Assembly (NCBI RefSeq): GCF_020166395.1
Contig: NZ_JAIQXU010000021.1
Coordinates: 32,349-96,348, forward strand
Direction of reading: 5' to 3'
DNA length: 64,000 nt
From: Deinococcus betulae
Lineage (GTDB): Bacteria > Deinococcota > Deinococci > Deinococcales > Deinococcaceae
The stretch's first letter is position 1. Each line of letters begins with the position of its first letter. Both the position numbers and the translations under genes were made by a program. This document shows positions 34,903 to 43,265 of the stretch, in pieces. Below the pieces are notes generated by a model that saw nothing but the letters and a program-made list of their open reading frames with translations, ran no database searches and was not told where the DNA came from.

Positions 34903-37900
34903 TCACAGCGCGAAATCAAGGGAAAGCGAAGGGGACGCCGCGGCCTCCGGGCTGACCAGCAGGTCGCCGAGCGGCGCCAGGGGCCGGGCCAGCGCCTCGT
35001 CCAGCAGGCGCAGGTACAGGGCGCTGAACGCCTTGACGGTGGGTAGGTCGAACAGAGCCGTGGCGTACGTCCAGGCGGCCGTCAGCTGGTGAGGATGATC
35101 TTCAACCTGTACGTTCAGGTCGAACAGCGTGCGGCCAGTGGTCTCTGGCCGCCACGCGGGGGTGGTCCCCAGGACGTCCGTGCGGTGCAGGGCGGTATTT
35201 TGCAGGGCGAACATGCTGTCGAACACTGGGTGACGCTGCGTGCCGGGTGCCCCCAGCTCCTGCACCAGCTGCTCGAATGGGTAGTCCTGATGCTCAGTGG
35301 CAGCCAGAGCGGCGCACGCCACCTCTTGCAGGTGCGCGGTGAAGGTCAGGTCTGGGGCCGGGCGCAGGCGCAGCGGGAGGGTGTTCACAAACATCCCCTG
35401 GGCCGCATCAAAGCCCGGCAGGTGCCTCCCGGCAAAGGGCGTGCCGACACGCACGTCCGGCTGTCCGGTGACGGCCGCCAGCCAGTGGCTGTAGGCCGCC
35501 AGCAGCACATGGAAGGTTGACACGCGCGCCTGGCGGGCCAGGGCCCGCACCTGACGGGTTCGGGTCTCGCCCAGGTCCACGTTGAAGGTCGCGCCTTGGG
35601 TGTCCCGCAGCAGCGGTCGGGGCCGGTCCGTGGGCAGATCGGCTCCGGCGGGTGCATCCCGGTACAGCTCAGTCCAGAAGGCGCCCTGAGCGCTGGTGTG
35701 CGCGGCGCCCGCCGGGCTACGCTGCCACGTCGCGTAGCGGCCGTACGCGGCGTCTACGGACGCGCTGCCGGTGCCGGGTTCCGCCACGCGGCGCGCCCAC
35801 TGCGAGAGCAGCAGTGCTAGCGCGTGCCCGTCGGTCAGGAGGTGGTGGATGTCAAGCGCCACCAGCGTGTGATCAGCGCCGGGCCGCACCGCAATCCGCC
35901 ATAGGGGCGCCTCATGCGGATTAAAGGGGGCCACCAGGGCCCCGAGTGGGTCGGGGGCACCGTCCGGCAGGGGCGTCCAGCGCGCCTCCAGGCGGGGCAC
36001 GACCTCCTGCGTGGTCTCAGCGTCGCCATGGCGAAAGTGGGTGCGGAGAATGGCGTGCTCATCAACGAGGCTCTGCCACGCGGCGAGCAGCCGGTCCGGA
36101 TCAACCACACCAGGCAGCCGCACTTCGAGAGGCAGGTTGTACGCCGCGCTGCCCGGCTCCTTGACCTGCTCGATGTACACGCGGCGCTGCTGCGCCGTGG
36201 CCGGATAGCGGGCCTGAACCGGCACGTCCGGCACCTTCAGTGGCGGGTGCGTGCCAGCCGCGTCCGTCCGGGCAATCAGGGCCGCGACGCTGGGCGAGCC
36301 AAACAGCCACCCAGCCGGGCAGCGCCGCCCGGTGGCGTGCTCCACCTGCGCCGAGACCAGCGCCGCCGTGAGCGAAGAGGCGCCCAGTGCCAGCAGGTCA
36401 TCGTGCGGTTGAAGCTGCGGAGCGTCCAGCGCCCGTGACCAGGCCTGCAGCAGCGCGGGCGCGAGGTCACGGGCCAGTGGCGCGTCCTCGGTCACTTCAT
36501 CTGCCGGAAGGGCGCGGCGGTCTACCTTGCCGTTGACGGTCATGGGTAGCTGCGCCAGGCGCGTCAGGCGGGCGGGCACCATGTGGGGCGGCAGCGCCTG
36601 GGCCAGCGCCGCCTGCACGGCCGGGACCGTGACCTCGCCACTCAGGTAGCCGTGAAGGTATACCTCCTGCGTGTGGGGCCGCGTGCGGGCGACCACCACC
36701 GCGTCCGTCACACCCTCACAGGCGCGCAGGGCCTGCTCGATCTCCCCGGGCTCCACCCGGAAGCCGCGCACCTTGACCTGCTGGTCGCGCCGGCCGAGGT
36801 ACTCCAGCTGTCCGTCTGGTCGCCACCGGGCCAGGTCGCCCGTCCGGTACAGGCGCCCGTCCGGACGCCAAGGGTCAGGCAGGAACTTTTCCTGCGTGAG
36901 TGCCGGGCGCCCGTGGTACCCAGTGGCCACGCCCTCGCCGCCCACCACCAGTTCGCCCACGTAACCGGGCGGCAGAGGATGCCCGTACGGGTTGCACACC
37001 ATGGCGGTCGACCCCGGGATAGGCCGGCCAATTGGGGCGGCCCCGCTCTCGCCTGCCGTGACGGGGTATAGCGTAGAGATCACGCTGTTCTCGGTGGGGC
37101 CGTAAGCATTCAGCAGGCGCAGATCCGGGCAGGCGGCCAGCACGGCCTGCGCTGGACCGGCGGGCAGGACGTCGCCGCCCACCAGCAATTCACGCACCCC
37201 TTGGAAGGTCCGGGGGTCATGCGCGGCGAGTTGCGCGAACAGCGCGGCGGTGATCAGCGCTGTCGTGGTGCCATGCCGCGTGAGGAACGCGGCGAGCGCC
37301 GGAGCGTCAAGCAGCGTGTCACGCGGCGCAATCTGCAGGCACCCACCATGAAGCAGCGCCGCCCAGATCTCGAAGGTGGACGCGTCAAAGGCTACGGCCC
37401 CTGCCTGCAGCACCCGCGCGTTTGGCCCCAGCGTCCTGAACGTGGGGGGATGCACGAGCCGCGCAATGCCCCCGTGGGGGACCGGCACCCCTTTGGGCGT
37501 GCCGGTCGTGCCAGAGGTGTACATCAGGCACGCTGCTTTCGCTGCGCCTGCCCCCGCCGGAGGCAAGGGGGCGCCGTGCCCGAACAGGTCCGCGTCTCCC
37601 AGGCGGTGGACCGGCCCCAGGTCGTCTAGCGCCCGCAGGTCAAGCAGCAGGCCCTCAGCGGCCTCGCCAGTCGTGATGACCTGCACGGCGCCCGCGTCGC
37701 GCCGCATGAACGCCACTCGCTCGGCTGGATAGCGCGCGTCCACCGGCACGAAGCACGCGCCCGCCTTCAGGCAGCCCAGCAGGGCGACCACCATGAGCGG
37801 GTGACGTTCGGTAACGATTAGGACGTTCTGGCCACAGATATCTCCAGCGGCCTGCAGGCGGCGCGCCACGGCGTTCGCGGCGTCGTCCAGCTGCCGGTAC

Positions 37901-38541
37901 GTGAGGGTGACCGTCCCGTCCGTCACGGCAGGGCGGTGGGGGGCCCGGGCGACGTGCACTGCAAACTGATCTTCAAGTCGCGCGGGCCACGTTCGGGGCT
38001 GGGCGGGCGGAGTGACCTGCGCGGCAAACGCCCGAGCCTGTTCGTCCGGCCAGGGCGTCAGGGCCCGGACCGGCCGCGCCGGGTCGTTGACCACCTGCGT
38101 CAGGACGTGCAGCAGCAGATCCGCGTGCTGGGCGCCGCTCAGCCCCTCGGGTGTGGCCGCGCAGTGGAGCGTGTCCGGGTGCAGCTCATCCGGGCCTTCA
38201 AGCCAGATCGCCACGGGGGCCGCGCCGGCCGTTGCGGACGCGCCGAACTGCCACGCGCCGGGCCGGATGGCCCCGGTGATCTGGCCGCCGGCCAGCGTGT
38301 GCAGCAGTTCTAAGCACGACTGGTCGCCCGTCACCCCGCCAGGCACTGGGTACCCCTGGCCGGCGGTATCCAGCTGATCCACGGCGGGGGTGTCTTCCCC
38401 ATAGAGGTGGTGCAGGAGGATCAGCCACGCGCCCAGCACCACCGTCCCAGGAGTCGCGTTCACCTGCGTGGCCGTTCGCGCCAGGGCACCTTGGAGGGCC
38501 GCGCCGAGGGGGCGGCGATGACTGGTCGTCACGGCACTCAC
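34903..38541 (-). CDS. NRPS protein 2: partial C - A(unassigned) - PCP - C
   Basis: The 1212-residue protein begins with about 180 residues resembling only the second lobe of a condensation domain. The adenylation domain (~185-690; LMYTSGTTGTPKGV, A10 Lys672) gives the code D386 A387 F390 L429 L453 G455 A479 V487 I488 by my hand alignment. I do not know a matching assigned code, and it suggests a non-polar residue. The carrier core is LGASSL (Ser723) rather than LGGxSL. The C-terminal condensation domain (~775-1212) has an intact HHLLTDG (899-905) and should transfer the chain to the serine carrier of NRPS 1. The start overlaps the NRPS 3 stop (ATGA). Confidence 0.9.
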   Translation of the reverse strand: MSAVTTSHRRPLGAALQGALARTATQVNATPGTVVLGAWLILLHHLYGEDTPAVDQLDTAGQGYPVPGGVTGDQSCLELLHTLAGGQITGAIRPGAWQFGASATAGAAPVAIWLEGPDELHPDTLHCAATPEGLSGAQHADLLLHVLTQVVNDPARPVRALTPWPDEQARAFAAQVTPPAQPRTWPARLEDQFAVHVARAPHRPAVTDGTVTLTYRQLDDAANAVARRLQAAGDICGQNVLIVTERHPLMVVALLGCLKAGACFVPVDARYPAERVAFMRRDAGAVQVITTGEAAEGLLLDLRALDDLGPVHRLGDADLFGHGAPLPPAGAGAAKAACLMYTSGTTGTPKGVPVPHGGIARLVHPPTFRTLGPNARVLQAGAVAFDASTFEIWAALLHGGCLQIAPRDTLLDAPALAAFLTRHGTTTALITAALFAQLAAHDPRTFQGVRELLVGGDVLPAGPAQAVLAACPDLRLLNAYGPTENSVISTLYPVTAGESGAAPIGRPIPGSTAMVCNPYGHPLPPGYVGELVVGGEGVATGYHGRPALTQEKFLPDPWRPDGRLYRTGDLARWRPDGQLEYLGRRDQQVKVRGFRVEPGEIEQALRACEGVTDAVVVARTRPHTQEVYLHGYLSGEVTVPAVQAALAQALPPHMVPARLTRLAQLPMTVNGKVDRRALPADEVTEDAPLARDLAPALLQAWSRALDAPQLQPHDDLLALGASSLTAALVSAQVEHATGRRCPAGWLFGSPSVAALIARTDAAGTHPPLKVPDVPVQARYPATAQQRRVYIEQVKEPGSAAYNLPLEVRLPGVVDPDRLLAAWQSLVDEHAILRTHFRHGDAETTQEVVPRLEARWTPLPDGAPDPLGALVAPFNPHEAPLWRIAVRPGADHTLVALDIHHLLTDGHALALLLSQWARRVAEPGTGSASVDAAYGRYATWQRSPAGAAHTSAQGAFWTELYRDAPAGADLPTDRPRPLLRDTQGATFNVDLGETRTRQVRALARQARVSTFHVLLAAYSHWLAAVTGQPDVRVGTPFAGRHLPGFDAAQGMFVNTLPLRLRPAPDLTFTAHLQEVACAALAATEHQDYPFEQLVQELGAPGTQRHPVFDSMFALQNTALHRTDVLGTTPAWRPETTGRTLFDLNVQVEDHPHQLTAAWTYATALFDLPTVKAFSALYLRLLDEALARPLAPLGDLLVSPEAAASPSLSLDFAL

Positions 38542-41384
38542 CTCGGTCCGGCGGCGGCCAGTGCGATGAACGGTGCCAGGCGGCGCACGGTCTGGTGAAC
38601 GTACAGTTCCCGCAGCGGCAGGGCGGGTAATCCCCGCTCGCGCAGCAGCGCGGAGATCCGCACGGCGTATAGGGAGTTGCCACCCAGCTCGAAGAAGTTG
38701 TCGTCCAGACCGACCGGGACGCTGAGGACCTGCTCGAACAGTTGCCGCAGCACCTCCTCGGCGCTGGCGGCCCGGCTGGGCGCCGCCACGTCTGGGTCCG
38801 GTGCCCGGGGAGGCTGGGCGGGCGGCAGGCGCCGGACGTCCAGCTTGCCGTTCGCGGTGAGGGGCACGTGATTCAGCCGCGTGAACGTGGCGGGCTGCAT
38901 GAAGGGCGGCAGGTGCTGCGCCGCGTGGCGCCGCACGTCTCCCAGGTCGCTCTGGGCGGGTCCGGGGGCGTCTAACGTGACGTAGGCGTCCAGCCGGGCG
39001 CTGGCAGAATCGTTTGGGTCCGGCTGGTGAACGACGACCGCGGCTGCCGTGACATGCGGCGCGCCCATCAGCACGTGCCGGATCTCTTCCAGTTCAATGC
39101 GGAAACCGCGCAGCTTGACCTGCGAGTCCAGGCGGCCGAGGTGTTCAAGCTGCCCGTCCAGACGCAGGCGGCCCTTGTCGCCGCTGCGGTACATGCGGCC
39201 CGGCGCGAATGGGTCCGGCAGGAAACGCTCGCGGGTCAGCTCGTCACGGTTGAGGTACCCGAGGGCCACGCCGTCACCGCCTACGTAGATTTCCCCCGGC
39301 ACCCCAGGCGGCAGCAGGCGCTGCTGCGCGTCCATGACGTACAGGTGCCAGCCGGGAAGTGCCGGGCCCACTGAGCGCGACGCCTGCAACGCTTCCCGGC
39401 GCCGCACAGTGAGGGCCGTGACATGCACCGTGGTTTCCGTGATACCGAACATATTTACCAGGCGGCAATGGCGTTCTGGGTACCGGTCGAACCAGCGCAG
39501 CAGCACCGGCGCGTGCAGGGGTTCTCCGCCGAAGATGACGAGGCGCACACCCAGGGGCGGGCGGGTGCGGTCCGCCTCGATCAGCTGCGTAAACGCAGAC
39601 GGCGTCTGGTTCAGGACAGTCACGCGGCGCTCGCGCAGCAGGTCGTGAAATTCGGCTGGGTCGCGGGACACCCAATACGGCACGACCACCAAGTGACCAC
39701 CAGTGAGCAGCGCGCCCCAGATCTCCCAGACAGAGAAATCGAAAGACGCCGAATGAAACATCGTCCAGGTGTCGTTAGGCCCCAGCCCGAAGTCGTCACG
39801 CGTGACGGCGATCAGTTGCCCCACGTTTGCATGCGGCACTGCCACACCCTTGGGTTTCCCGGTTGAGCCAGATGTAAAGATGACGTACGCGGCGTCCTCC
39901 GCCGTGGTGGTGGGCGCGGGGAGCGGCGCCGTGAGCGTGGCTCCGTATGCACTCACGGCGTCCGGGGCGAGTGCCTGGCCGTCCGGGGCGAGCGGGAAGT
40001 TTGGCAGGTCCGTGACCACCAGCCGCACCTGCGCGTCTGTGACAGTGTGCTGCAGCCGCTCGCGCGGGTAGGTTGGGTCCATCGGCACGTATGTGCCGCC
40101 CGCCTTAAGAATACCCAGCAGGACGACCACGAGATCTAGTGAGCGCTCCAGGCACACCCCGACCCGCTCATGGTCTTTCAGACCATGGGCCCGGAGGGCA
40201 CGGGCCACAGCGTCGGCGCGCCCGTTGAGCTCCCCGTACCTCAAGGTTTGGTCCTCACAGCTGAGGGCTGGGGCGTCCGGGCAGGCGGCCGCCTGCCGGG
40301 TAAAAGCCTCGTCCAGCCGGGCAGTGGGCCGCGCGGGAGCCGCTGCCGAGCGCCCGAGCGCCGCCACCTCGGCGTGCGCCTCGTCGCTCAGGAGGGGCAG
40401 GGCGCAGGCTGGACTCTGGAGGGCAGCTCTACCCAGCAACTGCGCGACCGCGCGCACGAACGTCCTGGCCATGCTGGGGGCCACTTCCGGGGCGTGCTCG
40501 CACGTCAGCAGCAGGCCTGCACCGGTGTGCTGCAGCTGAAGGGTCACCGGATAGGGCCGCTGCTGGTACGCGAGGTGCGCTGCAGGCGTCACGACTGGCG
40601 GGGTGAGGTCAGCTACGATGCCCACGGCGGCGGTTATGTTGCCGATCAGGGCGTGTCCGGCCGCGTCGTCCCATACGGGCGCTTGCAGGTGCGTGTCCGC
40701 CTGCGCGGCCAGGGCGCTGAGGGAAACGCCGGACCGGGCGGCCACTGGCACAAGCGCGAAGGCCTCGGTGCCGTCTGCAAGACTGGTCAAGGCGGCCAAG
40801 AGTGGCGTGTCCTGTTCAGTGAGGTGGGCCAGGACTGTCCCGGCAGCGGCCAGCAGCAGGCTTAGATTCGTGTCGTCTGGGACGGGCAGACGCAGGTCTG
40901 TGGCGGGAATGGGCATGGCCGGGCCGGTGGCCCAGTCGAGGTTCAGGTGACGGTCGGCGCCCTCGAAAGCGGCCAGCAGGTCCGGCGTGACGGCCCGCCG
41001 GGTTGGCGTTGATGGGACGGGTGTGGACGGCGGCGCAGGCGGCTCTGCGGCTGCCGTGGCTGTCAGGTGCGCGCGCAGGGCCATAGGCACCCGCGCACGG
41101 TCATAGGTGAGGCACAGTTGCAGGGACCGGTTGGGCGCCCGCAGCAGCGTGGCTCGCCAGGCGCGGCCGGGCGGTAGGGGCAGGCGCAGTTCGCGCGCCA
41201 CCCGGTCCGCGGCGCGCGGGTCGTCCGGGAGGAACGGCGTGACGTCCTCCCAGATCGTACCTGGCTCGGCACTCAAAGCGTGAAGGCGGCGCAGCAGCAC
41301 CTCGGCAGTTGTCGTGACGGGGAAGGCGGTGGCGGCCACGCAGGCGGCGCCTGCGGTGGAGCGGGGCAGGGCAGATGGGGTCAC
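38538..41384 (-). CDS. NRPS protein 3: degenerate C - A(Thr) - PCP
   Basis: The 948-residue protein is the probable first module. The first ~345 residues occupy the place of a condensation domain but lack HHxxxDG. The matching segment reads LQLCLTYDRARVPMAL, so it is probably inactive or structural. The adenylation domain (~355-860; YVIFTSGSTGKPKGV) gives code residues D549 F550 W553 N592 I617 G619 M645 V653 H654, the classic threonine code. The carrier reads NFFELGGNSLYAVRI. I place the start at the GTG at 41384, 20 bp after the SDR stop with AGAGGA upstream. A long upstream extension would overlap the SDR gene. Confidence 0.9.
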   Translation of the reverse strand: MTPSALPRSTAGAACVAATAFPVTTTAEVLLRRLHALSAEPGTIWEDVTPFLPDDPRAADRVARELRLPLPPGRAWRATLLRAPNRSLQLCLTYDRARVPMALRAHLTATAAAEPPAPPSTPVPSTPTRRAVTPDLLAAFEGADRHLNLDWATGPAMPIPATDLRLPVPDDTNLSLLLAAAGTVLAHLTEQDTPLLAALTSLADGTEAFALVPVAARSGVSLSALAAQADTHLQAPVWDDAAGHALIGNITAAVGIVADLTPPVVTPAAHLAYQQRPYPVTLQLQHTGAGLLLTCEHAPEVAPSMARTFVRAVAQLLGRAALQSPACALPLLSDEAHAEVAALGRSAAAPARPTARLDEAFTRQAAACPDAPALSCEDQTLRYGELNGRADAVARALRAHGLKDHERVGVCLERSLDLVVVLLGILKAGGTYVPMDPTYPRERLQHTVTDAQVRLVVTDLPNFPLAPDGQALAPDAVSAYGATLTAPLPAPTTTAEDAAYVIFTSGSTGKPKGVAVPHANVGQLIAVTRDDFGLGPNDTWTMFHSASFDFSVWEIWGALLTGGHLVVVPYWVSRDPAEFHDLLRERRVTVLNQTPSAFTQLIEADRTRPPLGVRLVIFGGEPLHAPVLLRWFDRYPERHCRLVNMFGITETTVHVTALTVRRREALQASRSVGPALPGWHLYVMDAQQRLLPPGVPGEIYVGGDGVALGYLNRDELTRERFLPDPFAPGRMYRSGDKGRLRLDGQLEHLGRLDSQVKLRGFRIELEEIRHVLMGAPHVTAAAVVVHQPDPNDSASARLDAYVTLDAPGPAQSDLGDVRRHAAQHLPPFMQPATFTRLNHVPLTANGKLDVRRLPPAQPPRAPDPDVAAPSRAASAEEVLRQLFEQVLSVPVGLDDNFFELGGNSLYAVRISALLRERGLPALPLRELYVHQTVRRLAPFIALAAAGPR

Positions 41385-41404
41385 AGCAGTGGTCCTCTCG
41401 CGGT

Positions 41405-42253
41405 TCAGCGCGTGGTGAAGCCACCGTCCACGGTGAGGACCGTGCCGGTGACCTGCCTGGACGCGTCGGACGCCAGCCACAGGGCGGCGGACGCGATGTC
41501 GTCCGGTTCGATCAGGGCGTTCATGGGCTGGGCCTGCACAAACGTCTCCTCGTGCTCCGAGACGGGGACGTCCAGCGACCGGGCGATTTCGGTCAGCATG
41601 CGTCCCTCGACCGTCACGTCGTCCCGCACGGAGCCGGGGCACAGAGCGTTGACCCGGACTTTCAGCGGAGCGTAGTCCAGCGCAGCGGCGCGCGTCAGGC
41701 CGATCACGCCGTGCTTGGCGGCCACGTACCCAGCGAAATGCCGGTACCCGACCAGCCCGGCGGTGGACGCGACGTTGACGATGCTGCCGGAACGCTGACG
41801 CGTCATGATGGGTCCGACCGCCTGAATCATGCGCCAGGCGCCGGACAGGTCGACATCTACCATCAGCGCCCACTCGTCTTCGGTGATGTCGTGTGTAGCC
41901 TTGCCGCTGGGCGCGGCGATGCCCGCGTTGTTGATCAGGGTGTCCACGGTTCCGAAGCGGTCCAGGGCGGCCTGAACGGCGCGCTTTACTGCGTTAGGCC
42001 GGCGCACATCCACATCGTGGGTAAGGACGGGCACGCCGGCGTCGCGGCAGAGCTCAGCGGTGTAATCCAACTGGCTGGCGGTGCCCAGGGCGTAGGGCAC
42101 CAGCGGGTCCGGCTCGGGGACGTCCATGAGCACCAGGGCCGCGCCCTGCTGGGCGAAGCGAGTGGCGCAGGCCCGGCCAAGGCCGCGGGCCGCGCCCGTG
42201 ATGATGACGGTCTTGCCGTCCAGGGAGGCCGTGTCCAGCGTAGGGGCGCGCAT
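41405..42253 (-). CDS. short-chain dehydrogenase/reductase (SDR)
   Basis: The 282-residue protein has the NAD(P)-binding loop TGAARGLG, the NNAG motif (LINNAGIA) and the active site Ser in VNVASTAGLVGY with Tyr-Lys in GYVAAKHGV. It ends ASRQVTGTVLTVDGGFTTR. Asp after the second strand (VLMDVPEPD) suggests NAD preference. The insert of about 20 residues after that strand is seen in mycofactocin-type SDRs, but no mycofactocin genes are present. Start and the thioesterase stop are adjacent without a gap, so the two are translated together. It probably oxidises or reduces the peptide or a precursor. Confidence 0.85.
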   Translation of the reverse strand: MRAPTLDTASLDGKTVIITGAARGLGRACATRFAQQGAALVLMDVPEPDPLVPYALGTASQLDYTAELCRDAGVPVLTHDVDVRRPNAVKRAVQAALDRFGTVDTLINNAGIAAPSGKATHDITEDEWALMVDVDLSGAWRMIQAVGPIMTRQRSGSIVNVASTAGLVGYRHFAGYVAAKHGVIGLTRAAALDYAPLKVRVNALCPGSVRDDVTVEGRMLTEIARSLDVPVSEHEETFVQAQPMNALIEPDDIASAALWLASDASRQVTGTVLTVDGGFTTR

Positions 42254-42964
42254 TCAGGCTGGGACGCTGTCCGGTAGAAGCTGCTGCGTCAGCCGGTCAA
42301 GGAGAGGCGCGGGGTCATCCAGGAAGTACATGTGCCCGCCAGGCAGCTCCGCGGCCGTGAGAGGCTGCGTGGTGGCCCGCTGCCAGCCGAGCAGATCCTC
42401 GGCACTCACCAGTTCATCGGTCGCACCGCGTAAGGCTGTGACCGGCACGGCGAGAGGCTGATCCGATTGCGGCCGGTACTGCTCGTGCAGTTCCACGTCG
42501 GCGCGCAGGGTGGGGAGCAGTAGCGCCCGCATGTCCGGATCCTGAAGGGCCTCATGCGTGTACCCGGCGAACTCGGAGACGCGCGCCAGGAACGCTTCGT
42601 CGGTCAGGCCCGTGGCGGTGTACGCGCGGGGCGCCCAGGGGCTGGGTGAGCCACTGACCCACAGGTGCTGCACAGGCACATGCCGGTCCAGCAGGCGCCG
42701 GGTGAGTTCGTACGCCAGCACCGCGCCCATGCTGTGCCCGAACAGAGCAACGGGGACGCCGGGGGTCAACCGGGGCTGCACTTCCTGCGCCAGGGCGTCG
42801 GCGGCGGTATGGGCGTCGCGGTGGGCCTCTTCAATGAAGCGTTGCTCGCGGCCGGGCAACTGTACGGGTAGGACATTGATGTGGGGAGCCAGAGCGCTCC
42901 AGGACCGGTAAATGGACGCGCCAGCACCAGCAAAGGGCAGGCACAGCAGGTGAACGTGATGCAT
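42254..42964 (-). CDS. type II thioesterase (editing) of the NRPS cluster
   Basis: The 236-residue alpha/beta hydrolase begins VHLLCLPFAGAGASIYRSWS, as in GrsT/SrfAD proteins. Its nucleophile elbow GHSMG carries Ser, with Asp in TALRGATDELVS and His in LPGGHMYFLDD. Such enzymes remove misloaded groups from carrier domains. It is the first large gene of the operon, with a ribosome binding site at AAGGAGC. Confidence 0.9.
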   Translation of the reverse strand: MHHVHLLCLPFAGAGASIYRSWSALAPHINVLPVQLPGREQRFIEEAHRDAHTAADALAQEVQPRLTPGVPVALFGHSMGAVLAYELTRRLLDRHVPVQHLWVSGSPSPWAPRAYTATGLTDEAFLARVSEFAGYTHEALQDPDMRALLLPTLRADVELHEQYRPQSDQPLAVPVTALRGATDELVSAEDLLGWQRATTQPLTAAELPGGHMYFLDDPAPLLDRLTQQLLPDSVPA

Positions 42965-43014
42965 AAAGCTCCTTGGGAGGTGTGCCGGGAAGTAACAGCG
43001 CCGCTAGACAGGAG

Positions 43015-43161
43015 TCAGCGGCTGGTGGATGCGGTTGAATTACCTGGAGGCGCCACCTTCAGGCCGCCGCCAATAACGGTGCCGACAGTGCAGGGCATGG
43101 TCAGGACACTCCAGAGCGTTAGCAGGGACAGGGGCAGACTGGCAGCGGATTGACGCTTCAT
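43015..43161 (-). CDS. candidate 48-residue exported or leader peptide
   Basis: A small ORF reads MKRQSAASLPLSLLTLWSVL then TMPCTVGTVIGGGLKVAPPG and ends NSTASTSR. It has a basic N-terminus, a hydrophobic core of about 14 residues and a Gly/Pro/Ser/Thr-rich tail, like a secreted precursor. GAGGAGGG lies 7 bp before the ATG, an excellent ribosome binding site. The stop is 51 bp before the thioesterase gene, so it would be the first cistron of the NRPS operon. It could be a signalling peptide for the divergent TPR regulator, a leader peptide, or a small membrane protein. Confidence 0.55.
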   Translation of the reverse strand: MKRQSAASLPLSLLTLWSVLTMPCTVGTVIGGGLKVAPPGNSTASTSR

Positions 43162-43178
43162 GTCAAGGCCCTCCTCAG

Positions 43179-43256
43179 GCCTGGATGAGGGTAGTTGACG
43201 CCCTCTTTTTGTCCGTTGCCTGGATGAGTGCCGGCCTCTTTTAAGCCCGCCTTTAC
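43179..43256. promoter_or_regulatory. tandem imperfect repeats between regulator and NRPS operon
   Basis: GCCTGGATGAG occurs at 43179-43189 and again at 43218-43228. Each copy is followed by a CCTCTTTT element (43203-43210 and 43235-43242). The units are about 39 bp apart in the short divergent region. SARP-type activators bind direct repeats near -35 regions, so this is a candidate operator for the regulator at 43266. Confidence 0.55.
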
Positions 43257-43265
43257 ACTGTCTTT

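Noticed and set aside
41385..41873. N-terminal extension of NRPS 3 to 41873
   Set aside because: It would run through most of the SDR gene in another frame, and the added sequence is Arg/Gly-rich shadow translation.
29769..42964. Enterobactin-like siderophore cluster
   Set aside because: The serine code matches EntF, but no dihydroxybenzoate synthesis or activation genes, no iron transport genes and no iron-dependent operator were seen.
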